Of a DNA stretch of 64,000 nucleotides, positions 52,284 through 61,773 are shown piece after piece. Below the pieces are notes generated by a model. It saw nothing but the letters and a program-made list of their open reading frames with translations. It was not told the DNA's origin and did not search any database. Source of the DNA: an uncultured Bacteroides sp. Lineage in GTDB: Bacteria; Bacteroidota; Bacteroidia; Bacteroidales; Bacteroidaceae. The DNA is taken from contig CABMPP010000016.1 in assembly GCA_902388495.1 (NCBI GenBank), positions 23,776 to 87,775 of the forward strand, in the 5' to 3' direction. How positions within the stretch are numbered: the first letter of the stretch is position 1; each line of letters starts with the position of its first letter. The translations under genes were made by a program, and so were the position numbers.

Positions 52284-52772
52284 ATGTCTCTTTCCGAAGA
52301 AACAATCACTCTTCAGCGTGCCGCGCACGATCTGATGTATTTGGGTATGGACGGGAGTCCCGTCTATAGCGATGACTTGTCCCGCCGTAACGGCGAAGTT
52401 TATCGTCTGACCACGGCTTTATATAATTCCGGTGTCAAAGGATCTACCATTGAAGAGCAGGCTAATGTCTGTCTTGCTCTCCTGATGGGCTATAGCGCAT
52501 CATTCATCGACCACGGCGAGAAGCAGAAACACGTCCAGGAAGTCTTGGACCGTTGTTGGGACATCCTTGATGCTTTTCCTGCTTCGTTGTTGAAGCTCCG
52601 TCTGCTTACCGCTTGCTATGGTGAAGTATTCGACGAGCCTTTGGCCGATGAAGCCCGCGCTATCATCGCCGCCTGGGACGCAGCATCGCTTACTCCCGAG
52701 CAGCAGGAAGCTATCGCTGAGTTTCAGAATGTGATTGACAATCCTTATCCTTGGGAATATATTGATGAATGA
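52284..52772 (+). CDS. upxZ: UpxZ-family regulator of capsule expression
   Basis: 162-residue helical protein with LQRAAHDLMYLGMDGSPVYSDDLSRRNGEVY near the start, matching UpxZ. These proteins inhibit the UpxY antiterminators of other capsule loci so that mostly one capsule is expressed. Located 28 bp after upxY; the spacer carries ATCATAAAT repeats. Confidence 0.92.
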   Translation: MSLSEETITLQRAAHDLMYLGMDGSPVYSDDLSRRNGEVYRLTTALYNSGVKGSTIEEQANVCLALLMGYSASFIDHGEKQKHVQEVLDRCWDILDAFPASLLKLRLLTACYGEVFDEPLADEARAIIAAWDAASLTPEQQEAIAEFQNVIDNPYPWEYIDE

Positions 52773-52815
52773 AAATTGCGAATTTATATTCATTCGTAAT
52801 TAATAATCTATTATA

Positions 52816-53838
52816 ATGCTTAATAACAAATCCGTATTGATTACCGGAGGAACAGGTTCTTTCGGTAAGAAGTTTGTGGAAACCATTCTCCGTGATTATC
52901 CGCAAGTAAAGAAAATTATTATTTATTCGCGTGATGAGCTGAAGCAGTTCGAACTGAAGCAGAAGTATCCTGAGCGGAAGTATCCGCAGATGCGTTATTT
53001 TATTGGTGATGTCCGTGACCTGGAACGCCTGACGCGTGCCTGTGAAGGAGTAGATGTGATTATTCATGCTGCCGCCATCAAGCAGGTTGATACTGCTGAA
53101 TATAATCCTGAAGAGTGTATCAAAACCAATGTGCACGGTGCGCAAAACGTGATAAAAGCAGCGCTCTCTACCGGTGTTCATCATGTGGTGGCTCTCTCTA
53201 CTGACAAAGCTTGTGCCCCCATCAACCTTTATGGAGCTACCAAACTTACTTCCGATAAACTCTTTACCGCAGCCAACAACATCAGCGGTTCCAAGGATAT
53301 CAAGTTCTCTGTCGTTCGTTATGGCAATGTGATGGGTTCCCGCGGTTCAGTCATTCCTTTCTTTATCAATAAGCGTGATAATGGTGCTACCGAACTTCCT
53401 ATAACCGATATGCGCATGACGCGTTTCAATATTTCCCTTGAAGCCGGTGTAGCTCTTGTGATGTATGCTATCGGTCATCACTTGGGTGGTGAAATCTTTA
53501 TTCCGAAGATTCCTTCCTATCATATTAAGGATGTGGCTACGGCTATAGCTTCCAACTTACCGCAAGTAGAAGTCGGTATTCGTCCGGGAGAGAAGTTGCA
53601 CGAAGAAATGATTACTGTGACAGATGCCCTTGATACCATTGACTTGGGCAGGTACTATGTCATTCTTCCCTCTGTATCTTTTAAGCACAAACGTGAAGAG
53701 TTTCTCAAGCATCATAATGCAGTGCCCGTCCCCAATGGTTTTCACTACAGCAGTGATAGCAATACGGAGTGGGAAACAGTAGAGTCCATGCGCGAGAATA
53801 TCAAGAAATACGTTGACCCTAATTTCGAGGTGAAATGA
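52816..53838 (+). CDS. pseB: UDP-N-acetylglucosamine 4,6-dehydratase (inverting)
   Basis: 340-residue short-chain dehydratase that starts pseudaminic acid synthesis from UDP-GlcNAc. NAD loop ITGGTGSFGKKF, HAAAIKQVDTAEYNP, the STDKACAPINLYGATK active site (Tyr-x3-Lys) and the C-terminal RPGEKLHEEMI identify PseB rather than the retaining WbpM/PglF type. It overlaps pseC by 4 bp, and base composition is still close to the core genome. Confidence 0.93.
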   Translation: MLNNKSVLITGGTGSFGKKFVETILRDYPQVKKIIIYSRDELKQFELKQKYPERKYPQMRYFIGDVRDLERLTRACEGVDVIIHAAAIKQVDTAEYNPEECIKTNVHGAQNVIKAALSTGVHHVVALSTDKACAPINLYGATKLTSDKLFTAANNISGSKDIKFSVVRYGNVMGSRGSVIPFFINKRDNGATELPITDMRMTRFNISLEAGVALVMYAIGHHLGGEIFIPKIPSYHIKDVATAIASNLPQVEVGIRPGEKLHEEMITVTDALDTIDLGRYYVILPSVSFKHKREEFLKHHNAVPVPNGFHYSSDSNTEWETVESMRENIKKYVDPNFEVK

Positions 53839-54998
53839 TAAACAAGCCTATTCCATACGGTCGCCAGCACATCACTGACGAGGATATTCAGGCAGTCATC
53901 GAGACTTTGAAAAGCGATTACCTGACGCAAGGTCCTAAGATCAAAGAATTTGAAACGAAGTTTGCCGAATATGTAGGTGCCCGATTTGCCGTAGCAGTGA
54001 ATAACGCCACTTCCGGTTTGCACCTTGCTGCAACAGCGCTGAATGTGAAACCCGGTGATAAGGTTATTGTTACTCCCATGACTTTCGCAGCCAGTGCCAA
54101 TTGCATTCGCTACTGTGGTGGTGAAGTCGTGTTCTGTGATATTGATAAGGATACTTATCTTATGGACATCCATAAGCTCGAGGCTATGTTGAAGGCTGCA
54201 CCCAAAGGCACTTACAAGGGTATTGTCCCGGTTGACTTTGCCGGATATCCTGTTGATTTGGAAGCCTTCCGCAAACTTGCCGATGAATATGGTTTGTGGA
54301 TCATCGAAGATGCTTGTCATGCTCCCGGTGGTTATTTTACCGACAGTAAAGGTGAGCAGCAATATTGTGGTAATGGGCGTTTTGCTGAATGTGCTGTATT
54401 CTCTTTCCATCCGGTGAAGCATATTGCTACGGGTGAGGGAGGAATGGTTACCACCAATAGTAAGGAAATCTACGATAGGCTTTGCCTTTATCGTACACAT
54501 GGTATTACTAAAGATCCTTCTTTGCTTCATGAGCATCAAGGCGGTTGGTATTACGAGATGCAGGAACTGGGCTTTAACTATCGTCTGACTGATTTTCAGG
54601 CCGCTTTGGGGATATCCCAATTAAGTAGAGCAAAGGCCGGTCTTGACCGTCGCCACGAAATCGTGCAACGCTATAATGAGGCGTTTTCCAAAATAGATAG
54701 CATCAAGACTCCGTTCAATGCTGCTGATGCTTATCATGCCTACCATCTTTACATTATCCAGGTGGATGATCGCTTGGGGCTTTATAATTATTTGCACGAG
54801 AACAATATCTATGCTCAGGTGCATTATGCTCCTCTTCATCTTATGCCTTATTATCAACAGTTTGGTAATAAGAAAGGTGATCTTCCTATAGTGGAGGAGT
54901 ACTATGATCATTGTTTGAGTTTGCCGATGTATCCCACGTTGACGGATGAGGAGCAGGAATATGTAATTAATAAGGTAATTGACTTTATTAAAAAATGA
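53835..54998 (+). CDS. pseC: UDP-4-amino-4,6-dideoxy-N-acetyl-beta-L-altrosamine transaminase
   Basis: 387-residue DegT/DnrJ/EryC1 aminotransferase acting on the PseB product. IPYGRQHITDEDIQAVIETL opens the protein; NNATSGLHLAATAL, EDACHAPGG and the PLP Lys in FHPVKHIATGEGGM are visible. ATGA overlaps on both sides show tight translational coupling. Confidence 0.93.
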   Translation: MINKPIPYGRQHITDEDIQAVIETLKSDYLTQGPKIKEFETKFAEYVGARFAVAVNNATSGLHLAATALNVKPGDKVIVTPMTFAASANCIRYCGGEVVFCDIDKDTYLMDIHKLEAMLKAAPKGTYKGIVPVDFAGYPVDLEAFRKLADEYGLWIIEDACHAPGGYFTDSKGEQQYCGNGRFAECAVFSFHPVKHIATGEGGMVTTNSKEIYDRLCLYRTHGITKDPSLLHEHQGGWYYEMQELGFNYRLTDFQAALGISQLSRAKAGLDRRHEIVQRYNEAFSKIDSIKTPFNAADAYHAYHLYIIQVDDRLGLYNYLHENNIYAQVHYAPLHLMPYYQQFGNKKGDLPIVEEYYDHCLSLPMYPTLTDEEQEYVINKVIDFIKK

Positions 54999-55846
54999 GG
55001 AACTTAGTAGAAAAAATCGTACTTGGTACAGTACAATTCGGATTGGATTATGGAGTAAATAATAGTGCAGGGCAAGTTGAACCATGCGAGATTTTGTCTA
55101 TTCTTCAACTGGCAGGTGAAAATAATATTTCTATATTGGATACATCTTCAGCCTATGGTAATGCCGAAAAGGTTCTAGGAAAATTGTTACCTGAAATTGA
55201 TTATAATTTTAAGCTTATTTCTAAATATCCGAAAAATGATTTGTCTGTTAGCTGCACACTTTACAATACATTAGAAAATCTTCGGGTTGATTCGTTATAC
55301 GGCTATCTCTTACACCATTTCGAAATGTATAGGGAGTATCCTGGTATATGGGAAGAGTTTAAGGCTCTGAAAGAGTCTCAAAAAGTAGAAAAAATAGGAT
55401 TCTCTATTTATACAAAAGAAGAATTGGAACTTATTTTGTCTAAAGGGGATGAATTTGATATTATTCAGTTTCCATATAATATACTAGATCGCCAGTTTGA
55501 ACCATATTTGGAGGTGCTACATAGACGTAATGTTGAAATTTATGCAAGAAGTACCTTTCTGCAAGGGCTGTTTTTTATGGATAGAGAGAAATTACCTATC
55601 AAGTTACAGGCTTTAAAAAAATATTTGTGTATAATTGATGATTATGCTTCTCTTGAGAATATGTCTGTAACGGAAGTTGCAATTAATTATAATTTGCAAA
55701 ATAAATACATTGATGGTGTTCTTATCGGTGTCGATAATGCAACACAGTTGGCAGACAATATAAGGTCTGTTCTAAATAAAAGGATAGATCTTTCTATAGA
55801 TGTAGAAGAAACAGAATTGTTGAACCCTTCAAATTGGTACAAATGA
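54995..55846 (+). CDS. Aldo/keto reductase
   Basis: 283 residues. The tetrad of the family can be seen: Asp and Tyr in LDTSSAYGNAEKV, Lys in LISKYPKND and His in LLHHFEMYREYP. NAD(P)H-dependent carbonyl reductase whose sugar substrate is unknown. It is more AT-rich than pseB/pseC and begins a trio with a Gfo/Idh-like and an SDR gene, all coupled by overlaps. Confidence 0.9.
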   Translation: MRNLVEKIVLGTVQFGLDYGVNNSAGQVEPCEILSILQLAGENNISILDTSSAYGNAEKVLGKLLPEIDYNFKLISKYPKNDLSVSCTLYNTLENLRVDSLYGYLLHHFEMYREYPGIWEEFKALKESQKVEKIGFSIYTKEELELILSKGDEFDIIQFPYNILDRQFEPYLEVLHRRNVEIYARSTFLQGLFFMDREKLPIKLQALKKYLCIIDDYASLENMSVTEVAINYNLQNKYIDGVLIGVDNATQLADNIRSVLNKRIDLSIDVEETELLNPSNWYK

Positions 55847-56730
55847 GGAATGACTTACTAAAATTGGGTATCATTGGTCTTAGTGATGGCAATGGACACC
55901 CTTATTCTTGGTCTGCTATATTTAATGGCATGAATTATGAGTATATGAAAGATTGTCCTTTTCCGGTTATTCCTGAATATTTATCGAGGCAGAAATTTCC
56001 AGAGGACACTATTCCTAATTGTCAGGTAGACTGTATTTGGACTCAAAACCTTAGAATTTCAGAACATGTTGCTTTGGCTTCAAATATACCAAATGTTGTT
56101 GCTGATTATACGGATATGATAGGAAGAGTTGATGCGATATTACTTGCCCGAGATGATAGTAAGACCCATTATCAATATGCAAAGCCTTTTATAGAAGCCG
56201 GATTGCCTATTTATATAGATAAACCATTAGCAATATCTTTAGAAGAAGCATACAGAATATATGCTCTTGAGAAATTTGAAGGACAGGTTTTCTCTTGTTC
56301 TGCTATGTCTTTTGCTCCGGAGTTGATTTTAGCTCAAAATCTAGGTGAGATTAGATATGTTGAGGCTACAGTAGGAAAAGATTGGGAGAAATATTCTATA
56401 CATATTATTGATCCGGTTCTCCGTCTTTTGAATTTCTCAAAGATAAATAATATAAAAGTGAGTGATGGTTTAAGTAATCGGACTGCGATCTTAAACTGGG
56501 ACAATGGTATTATCACTTCTTTCAAGACATTGGGAGATTGTAATTCTCCTATAAAAATAGTGATATATGGGACAAAATCAACTCAAGAAATAATATTTCA
56601 TGATACCTTCAGTGCTTTTAAGAGAGCTCTTTGTGAGTTTGTGAGCATTGTACGGAAGGAGAAAATAAATGATTCAAAAGTGAGGACGTTGAAGGCTGTA
56701 GAAATAATAGAGAAGTGTAATGGAAAATAA
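55843..56730 (+). CDS. Gfo/Idh/MocA-like oxidoreductase
   Basis: 295 residues with an N-terminal nucleotide-binding half (LKLGIIGLSDGNGHPYSW, a modified loop), VDAILLARDDSKTHYQYAKPFIEAGLPIYIDKPLA typical of the family (EKP/DKP motif), and a substrate half. The ATG at 55843 overlaps the previous stop as ATGA; a TTG nine bases upstream is less likely. Probably oxidises or epimerises a nucleotide sugar in this locus. Exact role unknown. Confidence 0.82.
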   Translation: MRNDLLKLGIIGLSDGNGHPYSWSAIFNGMNYEYMKDCPFPVIPEYLSRQKFPEDTIPNCQVDCIWTQNLRISEHVALASNIPNVVADYTDMIGRVDAILLARDDSKTHYQYAKPFIEAGLPIYIDKPLAISLEEAYRIYALEKFEGQVFSCSAMSFAPELILAQNLGEIRYVEATVGKDWEKYSIHIIDPVLRLLNFSKINNIKVSDGLSNRTAILNWDNGIITSFKTLGDCNSPIKIVIYGTKSTQEIIFHDTFSAFKRALCEFVSIVRKEKINDSKVRTLKAVEIIEKCNGK

Positions 56731-57460
56731 GACGATATTAATAACGGGAGGAACGGGGAAAGTTGGTACTGTTTTAGTGAATCATTATGCGGATAAAGGT
56801 TATAATGTAGTTTTTACTTCAAGAAATATACGAAATATAGAAAAGCTGAAAGCTGGACGCCCCAATGTTTGTGGAGTACAGGTAGATTTTTCTCAGCCGA
56901 ATGCTGTAGATGAAATGATAAATAATTTGGTTGAAAGCAAATTAGACGTGAATTATCTGGTAAATAATGCAAGAAATATAGAAGCATTAAAAGTAGAAGA
57001 TGATGGCTTTATTTCTCCTGACAATTGGATGATGGAGTATCAAATTGATGTGGTAACACCTTATTTACTTTCTATCGGATTGTCTCGAACTATGTCATTG
57101 GAGAAGATTGTGAATATATCTTCTATGTATGGAGTGAATGCTTATAATCCAATGCTGTATGAGGGAGTTCATCGATTTCCCCTTCAATATGCTTGTGCAA
57201 AAGCTTCATTAATCCATTTGACAAAATGCTTGGCTGTGTTCTTTGCAGATAGTGGAATTTCTGTAAATTGTATTTCATTAGGGGGAATTCTAGGCCGTGT
57301 TGATATGGCATTTCAAGAGCGTTATGCTAAATTGTGTCCTCAAAAGAGGATGATGGAAGATAAAGAAGTTGTTGGTAGTGTGGATTTTCTAATTTCTGAC
57401 AAGTCTACCTATATGACTGGTGAAAATATTAAAGTAGATGGAGGATGGGGAATATGGTAA
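56720..57460 (+). CDS. Short-chain dehydrogenase/reductase
   Basis: 246-residue SDR with the NAD(P) loop GGTGKVGTVLV, VNNARNIEAL (the NNAG position), catalytic Ser in VNISSMYG and YACAKASL (Tyr-x3-Lys). It resembles the PtmA-type oxidoreductases placed beside CMP-nonulosonate synthetases. Overlaps both neighbours; AT-rich. Confidence 0.88.
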   Translation: MENKTILITGGTGKVGTVLVNHYADKGYNVVFTSRNIRNIEKLKAGRPNVCGVQVDFSQPNAVDEMINNLVESKLDVNYLVNNARNIEALKVEDDGFISPDNWMMEYQIDVVTPYLLSIGLSRTMSLEKIVNISSMYGVNAYNPMLYEGVHRFPLQYACAKASLIHLTKCLAVFFADSGISVNCISLGGILGRVDMAFQERYAKLCPQKRMMEDKEVVGSVDFLISDKSTYMTGENIKVDGGWGIW

Positions 57461-58161
57461 ATGAGAATAAGTCAATAGCAATAATACCGGCACGTGGTGG
57501 TAGTCAACGGGTCAAGAATAAGAATATAATAGATTTCTTTGGCCGTCCGATGATTGCTTATACGATTGAGGCAGCCATTTCTTCTGGGAAATTCGATAGA
57601 GTGATTGTAAGTACGGACAGTAAAGATATAGCTGATATTTCTGTTCAATATGGAGCAGAAGTTCCTTTTCTTAGGGCAGAAGCGGCAGATTCTTACACTC
57701 CGGTGTCAACGGCTGTAATCTTTTCTTTGAAACAAGCCGAAGCGTATTTTAAAGAGACTTATGACACGGTTACTTTATTGATGGCGAATTGTCCTATAAG
57801 GGGGCGTGAAGATATCATAAAGTCTTTTGATCATTTTATAGATAATGAGACGGCAGCTCAGATTAGTTGTTTTAAGTTTGGGTTTATGAATCCTTGGTGG
57901 GCTTTTAAATTGGATGAAAAAGGAAAAGGAGAAGCTTTATTTCCTAAAGCTTTGAAGTCTCGTTCTCAAGATTTATGTGAGTTGTATTGTCCTTCTGGTG
58001 CAATATGGATTGCAAAAAGACAGCATCTTATGAAATGGAATAGTTTTTATGGGGAACATATCTATTTTGAAATAGATTGGAAAAGTGCTGTGGATATAGA
58101 TAATTATGAGGATGTGGATATGGCTAAAGCTGTTTATAAATTATTGAATCCAAATAGTTGA
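57454..58161 (+). CDS. pseF: CMP-pseudaminic acid synthetase (acylneuraminate cytidylyltransferase family)
   Basis: 235 residues (238 from an ATG at 57445). IIPARGGSQRVKNKNI is the CTP-binding signature; FDRVIVSTDSKDIADI and the C-terminal FEIDWKSAVDIDNYEDVDMA complete the family pattern. Activates the nonulosonic acid made by PseI for glycosyl transfer. The ATG at 57454 is preferred because GGAGG lies 8-14 nt before it. Confidence 0.88.
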   Translation: MVNENKSIAIIPARGGSQRVKNKNIIDFFGRPMIAYTIEAAISSGKFDRVIVSTDSKDIADISVQYGAEVPFLRAEAADSYTPVSTAVIFSLKQAEAYFKETYDTVTLLMANCPIRGREDIIKSFDHFIDNETAAQISCFKFGFMNPWWAFKLDEKGKGEALFPKALKSRSQDLCELYCPSGAIWIAKRQHLMKWNSFYGEHIYFEIDWKSAVDIDNYEDVDMAKAVYKLLNPNS

Positions 58162-58176
58162 TTTGTCATATATACG

Positions 58177-59157
58177 GTGAATAGGCAAAAGATTTTTTTC
58201 CGTGCCGATGCAAGCGCTACTATCGGTTATGGTCACTTTATCCGTACTCTGGCTTTGGCCGATATGTTGAAGGAGGATTTTGATTGTACCTTTTTTACTT
58301 GCCATCCTACTGATTATCAGAAAGGTGAAATAGAGGAAGTGTGTCCGTATATTGCCTTGAACGAAGCAACTCATTTTGATGAATTCTTGGCGTGCCTTGC
58401 AGGAAACGAGATCGTAGTCCTCGATAACTATTTCTTTACTACCGACTACCAACGCGCCATCAAGAAGAAAGGTTGCCGCTTAGTTTGCATTGATGACATG
58501 CACAACAAGCACTATGTGGCTGATGCTGTGATTAACCACGGTCAAACGAACCCTGTACTTTTTGATGTGGAAATCTATACAAAACTGTGTTTGGGATTCG
58601 ACTGGGCGTTGTTGCGTAAACCATTCTTGGAGGCAACGAAGAAAGAACATGTCTTTTCAGACAAAATAGAGAAAGTGACTATATGTTTTGGAGGAAGTGA
58701 TATTCACGATATTACCGGCTATTTCGTAAATCAGGTGCTACAACTTAGTACAGTGAATAGGGTTACTGCGGTGGTGGGTGATGCTTATAAACCTCGTAAT
58801 CCTTTAAAAGAAAATAAGCGTCTCGTTTATCGTTCTCGTCTTACAGCCCAAGAGATGGCTGATCTCTTTTGTGATTCTGATTTGGTGATTTGTTCTGCCA
58901 GTTCAGTATGCATGGAAGCTTTGGCATGTGGTGTTAAAGTGGCTGCAGGATGGTATGTGGATAATCAGGCTGATTTCTATAATTTGCTTTCTTTAAATGA
59001 TTGGATCATAGGATTGGGGTACGTGGAACGACCGTCTATCAATTTACGCAGTGTGAATCTTCTGCAATCAACTAATACTAATATGGACAGTCATATTCAG
59101 GAACGATATATCTCATTGTTTCAAGAACTGGAGTGTAGGGATTATGGGTGTAAATAA
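58177..59157 (+). CDS. pseG: UDP-2,4-diacetamido-2,4,6-trideoxy-beta-L-altropyranose hydrolase
   Basis: 326-residue GT-B-like hydrolase that removes UDP before the PseI step. FFRADASATIGYGHFIRTLALA contains the catalytic His (His20) of PseG; VCIDDMH, ICFGGSDIHD and ICSASSVCMEALACGV follow. Translation appears to begin at a GTG, since no ATG lies near. Codon usage is again closer to the core genome than in the preceding trio. Confidence 0.9.
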   Translation: MNRQKIFFRADASATIGYGHFIRTLALADMLKEDFDCTFFTCHPTDYQKGEIEEVCPYIALNEATHFDEFLACLAGNEIVVLDNYFFTTDYQRAIKKKGCRLVCIDDMHNKHYVADAVINHGQTNPVLFDVEIYTKLCLGFDWALLRKPFLEATKKEHVFSDKIEKVTICFGGSDIHDITGYFVNQVLQLSTVNRVTAVVGDAYKPRNPLKENKRLVYRSRLTAQEMADLFCDSDLVICSASSVCMEALACGVKVAAGWYVDNQADFYNLLSLNDWIIGLGYVERPSINLRSVNLLQSTNTNMDSHIQERYISLFQELECRDYGCK

Positions 59158-59182
59158 GATAAATGAAGTTATTTAGTTTAGA

Positions 59183-59767
59183 ATGGAAATAGACAAAAAA
59201 AAGGTTTATACTATAGGTGACTATACATTTACTAACTACATTTGCCTCTCTGATAATTTGATACGTCAGGTGCTCGAATGGCGGAATCATGAAGAAGTGA
59301 GGCGATGGATGTACAATTCAGACTTTATCCCCTACGAATCGCATATCAAATATATACAGTCGCTTTGCACGAGAGAGGATGCTTACTATTGGTTGGTGAG
59401 TTATCAAGGTGAGCCGGTGGGGGCAGTGTCTCTTACGTCAACTGATATTGTAGAAAGTACCGGTGAATTAGGCTACTATATGCGACCGGATTATATTAAT
59501 ACAGGAGACGGCTTGCCCTTTGTTTATCAAATGTTTGCATTTGCTATAGATTGTCTGCATATAAATTCTCTATATGGTGCCGTTAATGAAAATAATCGAA
59601 TGGCTTATCTTATTGATTGCTTCATTGGCTGTGAAACTATTGGAATGAAAGAGAAGAACGGTTATCGTTATTACGAATTGAACTTAAGTCCGGATATGTT
59701 TCACGCAAACCGGGAAGATAAACAGAATGTAATAAAATTTGCTAAATTTATAAAAGCTAATAAATAA
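59183..59767 (+). CDS. GNAT N-acyltransferase of PseH type
   Basis: 194 residues. LEWRNHEEVRRWMYNSDFIPYESH is close to the start of PseH, which acylates the 4-amino group of the PseC product; GELGYYMRPDYINTGDGLP and NENNRMAYLIDC are the acetyl-CoA-binding part. The next gene, overlapping by one base, is an acyl carrier protein, so the donor here may be an acyl-ACP instead of acetyl-CoA. Confidence 0.8.
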   Translation: MEIDKKKVYTIGDYTFTNYICLSDNLIRQVLEWRNHEEVRRWMYNSDFIPYESHIKYIQSLCTREDAYYWLVSYQGEPVGAVSLTSTDIVESTGELGYYMRPDYINTGDGLPFVYQMFAFAIDCLHINSLYGAVNENNRMAYLIDCFIGCETIGMKEKNGYRYYELNLSPDMFHANREDKQNVIKFAKFIKANK

Positions 59768-60003
59768 TGGAATTTCAAGAATTTATTTCTAAGTTCGCAG
59801 AGCAGTTCGAAGAAACTGATGCATCTGCATTTGCAGCTGATACCGAGTTTAAACAATTGGATGAGTGGTCGTCCATGATGGCGCTTTCTATCATTGCTAT
59901 GGTAGATGAAGAGTATGACATACGCATTAAAGGCGATGACCTGCGTGCTTCTGACACTATTGCCGACTTATTTGAAATTGTAAAATCTCGCAAGAATGTA
60001 TAA
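59767..60003 (+). CDS. Acyl carrier protein dedicated to the locus
   Basis: 78-residue acidic ACP. The phosphopantetheine site is in LDEWSSMMALSIIAM (probably Ser35, where housekeeping ACPs have DSL). It starts on the last base of the acyltransferase stop and overlaps the reductase gene by 8 bp. Together with the following FabG-like and FabH-like genes it would carry a short acyl chain for sugar modification. Confidence 0.87.
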   Translation: MEFQEFISKFAEQFEETDASAFAADTEFKQLDEWSSMMALSIIAMVDEEYDIRIKGDDLRASDTIADLFEIVKSRKNV

Positions 60004-60748
60004 TCCCTTTTCTTTAGAAGGAAAAAAAATACTTATTACGGGGGCTTCATCAGGGATAGGTCGTTCTATTGCTGTAGAATGCTCGTATATGGGAGCAACT
60101 TTAATTATCACTGCTCGCAATAAAGAACGTTTGGACGAAACGCTTTCTTTGATGCGGCCGGGTAATCATATGGCAATTACTTGCAACTTGATGAATGAAG
60201 AGGATATTGTTAATTTGGTTGATTCTCTTCCACAATTAAAGGGAGTGGTGCACAATGCCGGCGTGAATAGTAGAACTCTTTGCAAAACTATCAAGAAGAG
60301 TGATTTAGAGACTGTGCTTAGCCCCAACTTCTATGGTCCGGTATTACTTCAGAAGCAATTGTTGAAGAAAAAGAAAATAGCAAAAGAGGCTTCTATCGTA
60401 TTTATAGCGTCACGTGCTCCTTTTGCCCCTTCTGTAGGAAATGCAATTTATTCCGCTTCTAAAGGTGCCATCTTGGGATATGCCCAAGTTTTGGGGTTGG
60501 AATTGGCCCCGCAAAAGATACGGGTTAATTCTATTTGCCCTGCTATGGTATGGACTGAATTAGTTGTAAAAGATTCAGTTGATATGGGAGTAAATTACGA
60601 GGAGTTGCAAGCTAAATATCCATTAAAACGTTATGGTAAGCCTGAAGATGTGGCTTATCTTACTATTTATCTTTTGTCTGACGCTTCTTCCTGGATGACC
60701 GGTAGCAGTATCGATTTAACAGGAGGGGGCGAGGGAACTCTAGCATAA
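59996..60748 (+). CDS. FabG-like 3-oxoacyl-ACP reductase (SDR)
   Basis: 250 residues: NADP loop ITGASSGIGRSIA, VHNAGVNS, FIASRAPFAPS and YSASKGAILGYAQV (Tyr-x3-Lys), ending SWMTGSSIDLTGGG. By context it should reduce the beta-ketoacyl-ACP from the FabH-like enzyme to a 3-hydroxyacyl-ACP. Sugar reductase activity cannot be excluded. Confidence 0.88.
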   Translation: MYNPFSLEGKKILITGASSGIGRSIAVECSYMGATLIITARNKERLDETLSLMRPGNHMAITCNLMNEEDIVNLVDSLPQLKGVVHNAGVNSRTLCKTIKKSDLETVLSPNFYGPVLLQKQLLKKKKIAKEASIVFIASRAPFAPSVGNAIYSASKGAILGYAQVLGLELAPQKIRVNSICPAMVWTELVVKDSVDMGVNYEELQAKYPLKRYGKPEDVAYLTIYLLSDASSWMTGSSIDLTGGGEGTLA

Positions 60749-60752
60749 TGAT

Positions 60753-61757
60753 ATGATGAAAGCATATATAAAATCTATTGGCTATTATTTGCCGGAAAGT
60801 GTTGTGACCAATGAGGATATTGTGCGCGATTTCCCGGAGTGGAGTGTTGAAAAGATAGCGTTGAAGGTCGGTGTGAACAAGCGCCATGTGGCTGCGGTCG
60901 GTGAAACAGCTACGGATTTGGCTATTGATGCGGCAGAAATCTTATTTGCCCGTGGTGAAGTAAATAGAGAAGATATTGACTTTGTACTACTTTGCACGCA
61001 AAGCCCTGATTATATATTGCCTACATCCGCCTGTATCGTACAGGATCGTTTAGGATTGCGTACTACAATCGGTGCTTTAGATTTTAATTTAGGATGCTCC
61101 GGGTATGTTTATGGATTGTCGTTGGCCAAAGGATTAATTTATGGAGGAATAGCCCATAATGTTCTGTTCTTGACAGCTGAAACGTATAACAAGCATCTAC
61201 ATCCACACGATAAAGGAAACCGCACTATTTTTGGAGATGCTGCTACGGCTACAGTGATAAGCACTGAAGGTATTGTCGAGATTGGAAACTTCAGTTTAGG
61301 TACTGATGGTAGTGGATGTGAAAATTTGATAATCAAATCCGGAGGTGCTCGTTTCCCTGAAAAACAAAACGATTTGGTATTCGATGAGAATGGTAATCCC
61401 CATTCATCGGATTATCTTTTTATGAATGGAAGCGAGATATTTACTTTTACGTTGGATAATGTTCCTCCTTTGGTCAAAGACACGTTGAGGCAAAATAGAA
61501 TGGAAAAGGAAGATATTGATCTTTTTGTTTTTCATCAGGCTAACAAGTATATGCTTGATTTCCTCCGTAAGAAGATAAAAATTGCTCCGGAAAAATTCTA
61601 TAACTGTTTGGCTAACTACGGAAATACAGTATCCAATACTATTCCCATTGCACTTCGCGAGGCTTTAGATGATGGAAGTATCCGGATCAATTCAAAAGTA
61701 ATGATAGCAGGATTTGGTGTAGGATATTCATGGGGAGGGACGATTTTGCAGTTTTAA
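60753..61757 (+). CDS. FabH-like 3-oxoacyl-ACP synthase III
   Basis: 334 residues with the KAS III triad: Cys in NLGCSGYVYG (about Cys115), His in VFHQANKYM and Asn in ANYGNTVSNTIP. It condenses a starter acyl-CoA with malonyl-ACP; with acetyl-CoA the product would be acetoacetyl-ACP. Lying directly after ACP and FabG-like genes, it completes a minimal 3-hydroxyacyl-ACP cassette. Two ATG codons in a row (60753, 60756) are possible starts. Confidence 0.92.
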   Translation: MMKAYIKSIGYYLPESVVTNEDIVRDFPEWSVEKIALKVGVNKRHVAAVGETATDLAIDAAEILFARGEVNREDIDFVLLCTQSPDYILPTSACIVQDRLGLRTTIGALDFNLGCSGYVYGLSLAKGLIYGGIAHNVLFLTAETYNKHLHPHDKGNRTIFGDAATATVISTEGIVEIGNFSLGTDGSGCENLIIKSGGARFPEKQNDLVFDENGNPHSSDYLFMNGSEIFTFTLDNVPPLVKDTLRQNRMEKEDIDLFVFHQANKYMLDFLRKKIKIAPEKFYNCLANYGNTVSNTIPIALREALDDGSIRINSKVMIAGFGVGYSWGGTILQF

Positions 61758-61773
61758 TTAATTCCTGTCAATC

